Origin: Paenibacillus sp. MMS18-CY102 | GTDB lineage: Bacteria > Bacillota > Bacilli > Paenibacillales > Paenibacillaceae | NCBI RefSeq assembly: GCF_009789195.1 | Contig: NZ_WSTC01000006.1 | Coordinates: 131,971-195,970 of the forward strand | DNA length: 64,000 nt | Direction of reading: 5' to 3' | Part shown: piece after piece, positions 61,632-64,000 of the stretch | Layout of the letters: the number at the start of each line of letters is the position of its first letter | Numbering within the stretch: position 1 is the stretch's first letter | Made by a program: the position numbers and the translations under genes | The notes under the pieces: model-generated | What the model was told of the DNA's origin: nothing | The model's database searches: none | What the model saw: the letters and a program-made list of their open reading frames with translations, nothing else

Positions 61632-62396
61632 ATGATCGCAATTGATTTAACAAACCAGACAGCGCTTGTCACAGGTGCGACAGGTGAGCTCGGGCGCGTA
61701 ATTGCAAGAACACTTGCGATTAGCGGAGCGGATATTATCATTCATTATTATAGTAACAAGAATAAAGCGGCCCAACTGAAACAAGAGATTGAGCAGATAG
61801 GGCGGCAAGCGCATATTGTTCAAGCAGATATGTCGAAGCTGGACTCCGTCATGGATATGAAGTCGAAGCTGGTTGAAGGATTTAGGCTCCCCAACATTGT
61901 TGTTGCAAACGCCGTTTCCCAATACCAATGGGTTTCAGTGCTTGAGCAGAATACGAGTGATTACGTAGACCAATTCAATACAACCGTACTTCAAATCGTT
62001 CATGCGGCAAAAGCATTTGTCCCTCACATGATTGAGCAACAATGCGGACGGATCATTGCCATTAATACGGAATGTGCGATGCAAAATTTCCCGACGCAAT
62101 CCGCATATATTGCAGGCAAGCGCGGAATGGATGGCGTGTGCCGCGTGCTGGCCAAAGAAATTGGCGAACATCAGATTACAGTCAATCAAGTAGCGCCAGG
62201 CTGGACAATTAGTGAACGCGATCGTGAAAATAACACTGAGCACAGTGAAGAATATGAGCGGACAGTTCCGCTGCGCCGCCGTGGCACGGATCAAGAAATT
62301 GCGAATGTCGTAGCATTTTTGGCTTCTAGTTTAGCAAGTTTTATTACTGGAGCCTATGTACCCGTTTCCGGCGGTAACGTAATGCCTGCGATCTAA
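61632..62396 (+). CDS. SDR family oxidoreductase
   Basis: 254 residues. Rossmann fold: T-G-A-T-G-E-L-G-R-V-I-A near residue 15 (NAD(P) binding), D-M-S-K-L-D (adenine), A-N-A-V-S near 88, and the catalytic Y-I-A-G-K-R-G near 155. The residue 13 before the catalytic Tyr, usually Ser, is Thr (I-N-T-E-C-A). The sequence continues to V-A-P-G-W-T and G-A-Y-V-P-V-S-G-G-N, the classical SDR end. The substrate is unknown. It is co-oriented with speD, 132 bp apart, with a possible terminator between. Confidence 0.88.
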   Translation: MIAIDLTNQTALVTGATGELGRVIARTLAISGADIIIHYYSNKNKAAQLKQEIEQIGRQAHIVQADMSKLDSVMDMKSKLVEGFRLPNIVVANAVSQYQWVSVLEQNTSDYVDQFNTTVLQIVHAAKAFVPHMIEQQCGRIIAINTECAMQNFPTQSAYIAGKRGMDGVCRVLAKEIGEHQITVNQVAPGWTISERDRENNTEHSEEYERTVPLRRRGTDQEIANVVAFLASSLASFITGAYVPVSGGNVMPAI

Positions 62397-62478
62397 AGAA
62401 GCGCTTAGTGAAGTTGGCTTATCCTTTTGAAGCGGGATACGGTATACTGTAAGAAAGACAAACATGTGGACGGTGGTA

Positions 62479-62751
62479 ATGGTGGCAGGTTCATATTTGG
62501 TAGGAAAGTTCTGCATCAAGACATTCGGATCGAGTGAAACGAGTGTTGTTATGGAGATTGGAGTCGTAAAGAAAGTAGCAAGCCGAACGATCCATGTCGA
62601 TTGGGGCAAGAAGACATGGGTCTATCAAAACAAGGATTTCAAATTTACAGCACTGACGAAAGAAGAGGTTGAACAAAAATACCGTAAACGCAAATTTACA
62701 GATGTGACTCTTCAGCGTGCGATTGAGCTTGGGATCGAGCCACAGGGATAA
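62479..62751 (+). CDS. Small hypothetical protein
   Basis: 90 residues from ATG 62479; the frame opens at ATG 62464, which has no ribosome binding site (GGACGG lies before 62479). A beta-rich N-terminal half (M-E-I-G-V-V-K-K-V-A-S-R-T-I-H-V-D-W-G-K) suggests a small barrel, and the C-terminus is a charged helix (E-E-V-E-Q-K-Y-R-K-R-K). No family is recognised. It is closed by a terminator. Confidence 0.5.
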   Translation: MVAGSYLVGKFCIKTFGSSETSVVMEIGVVKKVASRTIHVDWGKKTWVYQNKDFKFTALTKEEVEQKYRKRKFTDVTLQRAIELGIEPQG

Positions 62752-62756
62752 AGTGC

Positions 62757-62797
62757 AAAAGCCAGGCGGCTTCCATGGGAAGCTGTCCGGCTTTTTT
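62757..62797. terminator. Terminator between convergent genes
   Basis: AAAAGCCagGC...GCTTCC pairs with GGAAGC...GtCCGGCTTTTTT around ATG. Both flanks carry A/T tracts, so it can serve both directions. Confidence 0.85.
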
Positions 62798-62812
62798 AGT
62801 TAGCTAGTATCA

Positions 62813-63343
62813 CTAACCTATGGTGTCGTACAACAGATCAAGACATTTCTGCGCGCGATTATTGAGGGAGCGCTTGTCTTTCAGATCGAACAATTCTAGT
62901 TCATGTCCCGGATCAACCACGAGAGGGCTAGCTTGAATATGTTGCAGCAAAGTCTCAGCAGCTTTATAAGATTGATACAGTTGATCCTGTGATAGCTCGT
63001 TCTTAAGCAATTTAATCAGAGCAACCAGCTTCTCAGCATAAATTAGCTTAACGATACTGTCTGCACTCATAAGGTGGCGGGTTACGAAAGCAGTTACTTG
63101 TATAATGATTTGAGGATTAGGATGACTTCGGGCGATCATTTCTAAGCCAGTTACCGCTTCCCAATCCCTTATGGATAAGGAGGAGCCCAGATGGTTGGCC
63201 ATCTCTTCGAACCAGTGTGCTTCTTCTTCGGCTGTTACTCCCAATGCTTGATATTCAGCGAAGTGTCCATCTCGATGCATTTGTAGCCTGTTCCCTTTAT
63301 ATTCGACAAATAACTGCTTTGCGCGTTTTCTTGATTCACTCAT
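62813..63343 (-). CDS. Hypothetical protein
   Basis: 176 residues, all helical and soluble, starting M-S-E-S-R-K-R-A-K-Q-L-F and containing E-E-E-A-H-W-F-E-E-M-A and L-I-K-L-L-K-N-E-L-S. No family is recognised and there is no signal peptide or membrane segment. GAAGGTG precedes the ATG. The gene is read away from the rrn operon, and its 5' end lies 440 bp from the 16S start. Confidence 0.6.
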   Translation of the reverse strand: MSESRKRAKQLFVEYKGNRLQMHRDGHFAEYQALGVTAEEEAHWFEEMANHLGSSLSIRDWEAVTGLEMIARSHPNPQIIIQVTAFVTRHLMSADSIVKLIYAEKLVALIKLLKNELSQDQLYQSYKAAETLLQHIQASPLVVDPGHELELFDLKDKRSLNNRAQKCLDLLYDTIG

Positions 63344-63485
63344 GCTTACACCTTCTTCTATAATAACTCATGCTTCACAAGGTAAATGGTTCACGCGCCG
63401 AAGTCAATAACATACGAACTTATTGGTGTATTAATGTAGGAAAAGTTTAATGCCGATGTTTTTTTAATTTGTTTGAGAAAAAGGG

Positions 63486-63515
63486 TTGCATTGTGTGGAC
63501 GGGCTATGGTATATT
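63486..63515 (+). promoter_or_regulatory. rrn promoter P1
   Basis: TTGCAT (63486-63491) and TATATT (63510-63515), 18-bp spacer. The upstream T/A-rich stretch (63459-63484) could act as an UP element. Confidence 0.6.
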
Positions 63516-63604
63516 CTAATTCCGGTCGCGAGAACAACACGCCGGTGAGCGAAACTGAAACAAACGAACGAGATCGCATCTCACAAGAATGTTGAAAGAA
63601 AAGC

Positions 63605-63633
63605 TTGCACAACGAAATATTATCTGTTAAGAT
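63605..63633 (+). promoter_or_regulatory. rrn promoter P2
   Basis: TTGCAC (63605-63610), 17-bp spacer, TAAGAT (63628-63633). It lies inside the first copy of a ~62-bp direct repeat that begins AAAAGCTTG and ends GTTGTCGAAA. Confidence 0.75.
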
Positions 63634-63667
63634 AATGAACGTTGTCGAAACAAATCGAAATAAAAGC

Positions 63668-63696
63668 TTGACCAACTAAACATCATCTGATAAGAT
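63668..63696 (+). promoter_or_regulatory. rrn promoter P3
   Basis: TTGACC (63668-63673), 17-bp spacer, TAAGAT (63691-63696), in the second copy of the same direct repeat. Confidence 0.75.
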
Positions 63697-63713
63697 GTAA
63701 AAGTTGTCGAAAT

Positions 63714-63728
63714 TGTTCTTTGAAAACT
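63714..63728 (+). promoter_or_regulatory. rrn boxA antitermination site
   Basis: TGTTCTTTGAAAACT matches the Bacillus rrn boxA. It lies in the 5' leader 55 bp before the 16S gene and binds the Nus antitermination factors. Confidence 0.85.
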
Positions 63729-63782
63729 GAACAACGAGCGAAACTGTCAGAATAAATGTTTCAAAATGAGCTACAAACTTCT

Positions 63783-64000
63783 TTTATGGAGAGTTTGATC
63801 CTGGCTCAGGACGAACGCTGGCGGCGTGCCTAATACATGCAAGTCGAGCGGAGTTGATGAGGTGCTTGCACCTCTGATGCTTAGCGGCGGACGGGTGAGT
63901 AACACGTAGGCAACCTGCCCGTAAGACTGGGATAACATTCGGAAACGAATGCTAATACCGGATACGCGATTTTCTCGCATGAGGGAATCGGGAAAGAAGG
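63783..64000 (+). rRNA. 16S ribosomal RNA, 5' end (runs past the window)
   Basis: It begins TTTATGGAGAGTTTGATCC (position 8 of the E. coli numbering at 63790) and is followed by the universal TGGCTCAGGACGAACGCTGG and GCCTAATACATGCAAGTCGAG. The V1 region and the V2 start are Paenibacillus-like. Only 218 bases are in the window; the rest of the rrn operon must lie to the right. Confidence 0.98.

Noticed and set aside
63391..63675. 94-codon open frame on the minus strand in the rrn promoter region
   Set aside because: It overlaps the boxA leader region and the tandem rRNA promoters; it lacks a good start site. The region is explained by promoters.
1..64000. tRNA genes
   Set aside because: Scanning the gaps for the GGTTCGANTCC T-loop motif with a partner anticodon arm found no convincing cloverleaf; any tRNAs would lie beyond the 16S gene.

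Overview
The window is chromosomal DNA of a spore-forming, S-layer-carrying Gram-positive bacterium, most likely a Paenibacillus or close relative. The evidence is a GerA-C-B germinant receptor operon, a CIRCE operator before htpG, a large SLH-anchored surface protein, copper-amine-oxidase-like stalk domains, two ECF sigma/anti-sigma pairs, strong purine-rich ribosome binding sites with many TTG/GTG starts, and the first 218 bases of a Paenibacillus-like 16S rRNA gene at the right edge. No phage, plasmid, insertion sequence, tRNA or CRISPR array was recognised.

Layout. 1-7 kb: small housekeeping and accessory genes (nucleotidyltransferase, RtcB, phosphatases, acetyltransferases, HAD hydrolase, an Sfp-type phosphopantetheinyl transferase). 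7.8-13.5 kb: a three-gene envelope cluster of two zinc-ribbon membrane proteins (one with a VWA domain) and a VanY-like D,D-carboxypeptidase. 13.7-21 kb: glycosyltransferase, ADP-ribosylglycohydrolase, threonine aldolase family lyase, aldo/keto reductase, and a sigma/anti-sigma pair. 21.2-22.6 kb: a free-standing AICAR formyltransferase preceded by a ZTP riboswitch with an overt terminator. 22.8-26.5 kb: a 1259-residue MBG/SLH surface protein. 27-37 kb: phytase-like secreted esterase, several small unknown genes, CIRCE-htpG, RidA, and a lipoprotein with an internal duplication. 37.6-41.4 kb: ger operon. 42.5-46.5 kb: P-loop kinase plus SWIM/SNF2 helicase. 46.6-51.2 kb: chemoreceptor, radical SAM protein, second sigma/anti-sigma pair. 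51.5-60.4 kb: a compact nonribosomal peptide cluster. 60.7-63.3 kb: SpeD, an SDR and small genes. 63.5-64 kb: an rrn promoter region and the 16S start.

The most interesting system is the 51.5-60.4 kb cluster. Its three same-strand genes are an A-T starter whose specificity code resembles that for glycine, a GT1-family glycosyltransferase whose C-terminus resembles an NRPS linker helix, and a C-A-T-TE-MFS fusion whose thioesterase has Cys in place of the usual nucleophilic Ser. The simplest reading is a glycosylated dipeptide (Gly-X) that is made, released and exported by a minimal set of proteins. The Sfp-type transferase at 5.6 kb could activate its carrier domains.

A second notable observation is a family of about 183-bp intergenic elements (three full copies and one solo unit). 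Each full copy has two direct and two inverted TAACGG-N9-CCGTTA hairpin units at a fixed 50-bp spacing. A smaller TAGGGCAG...CTGCCCTA hairpin family also recurs. These are pattern-level observations made by eye; no database was searched.
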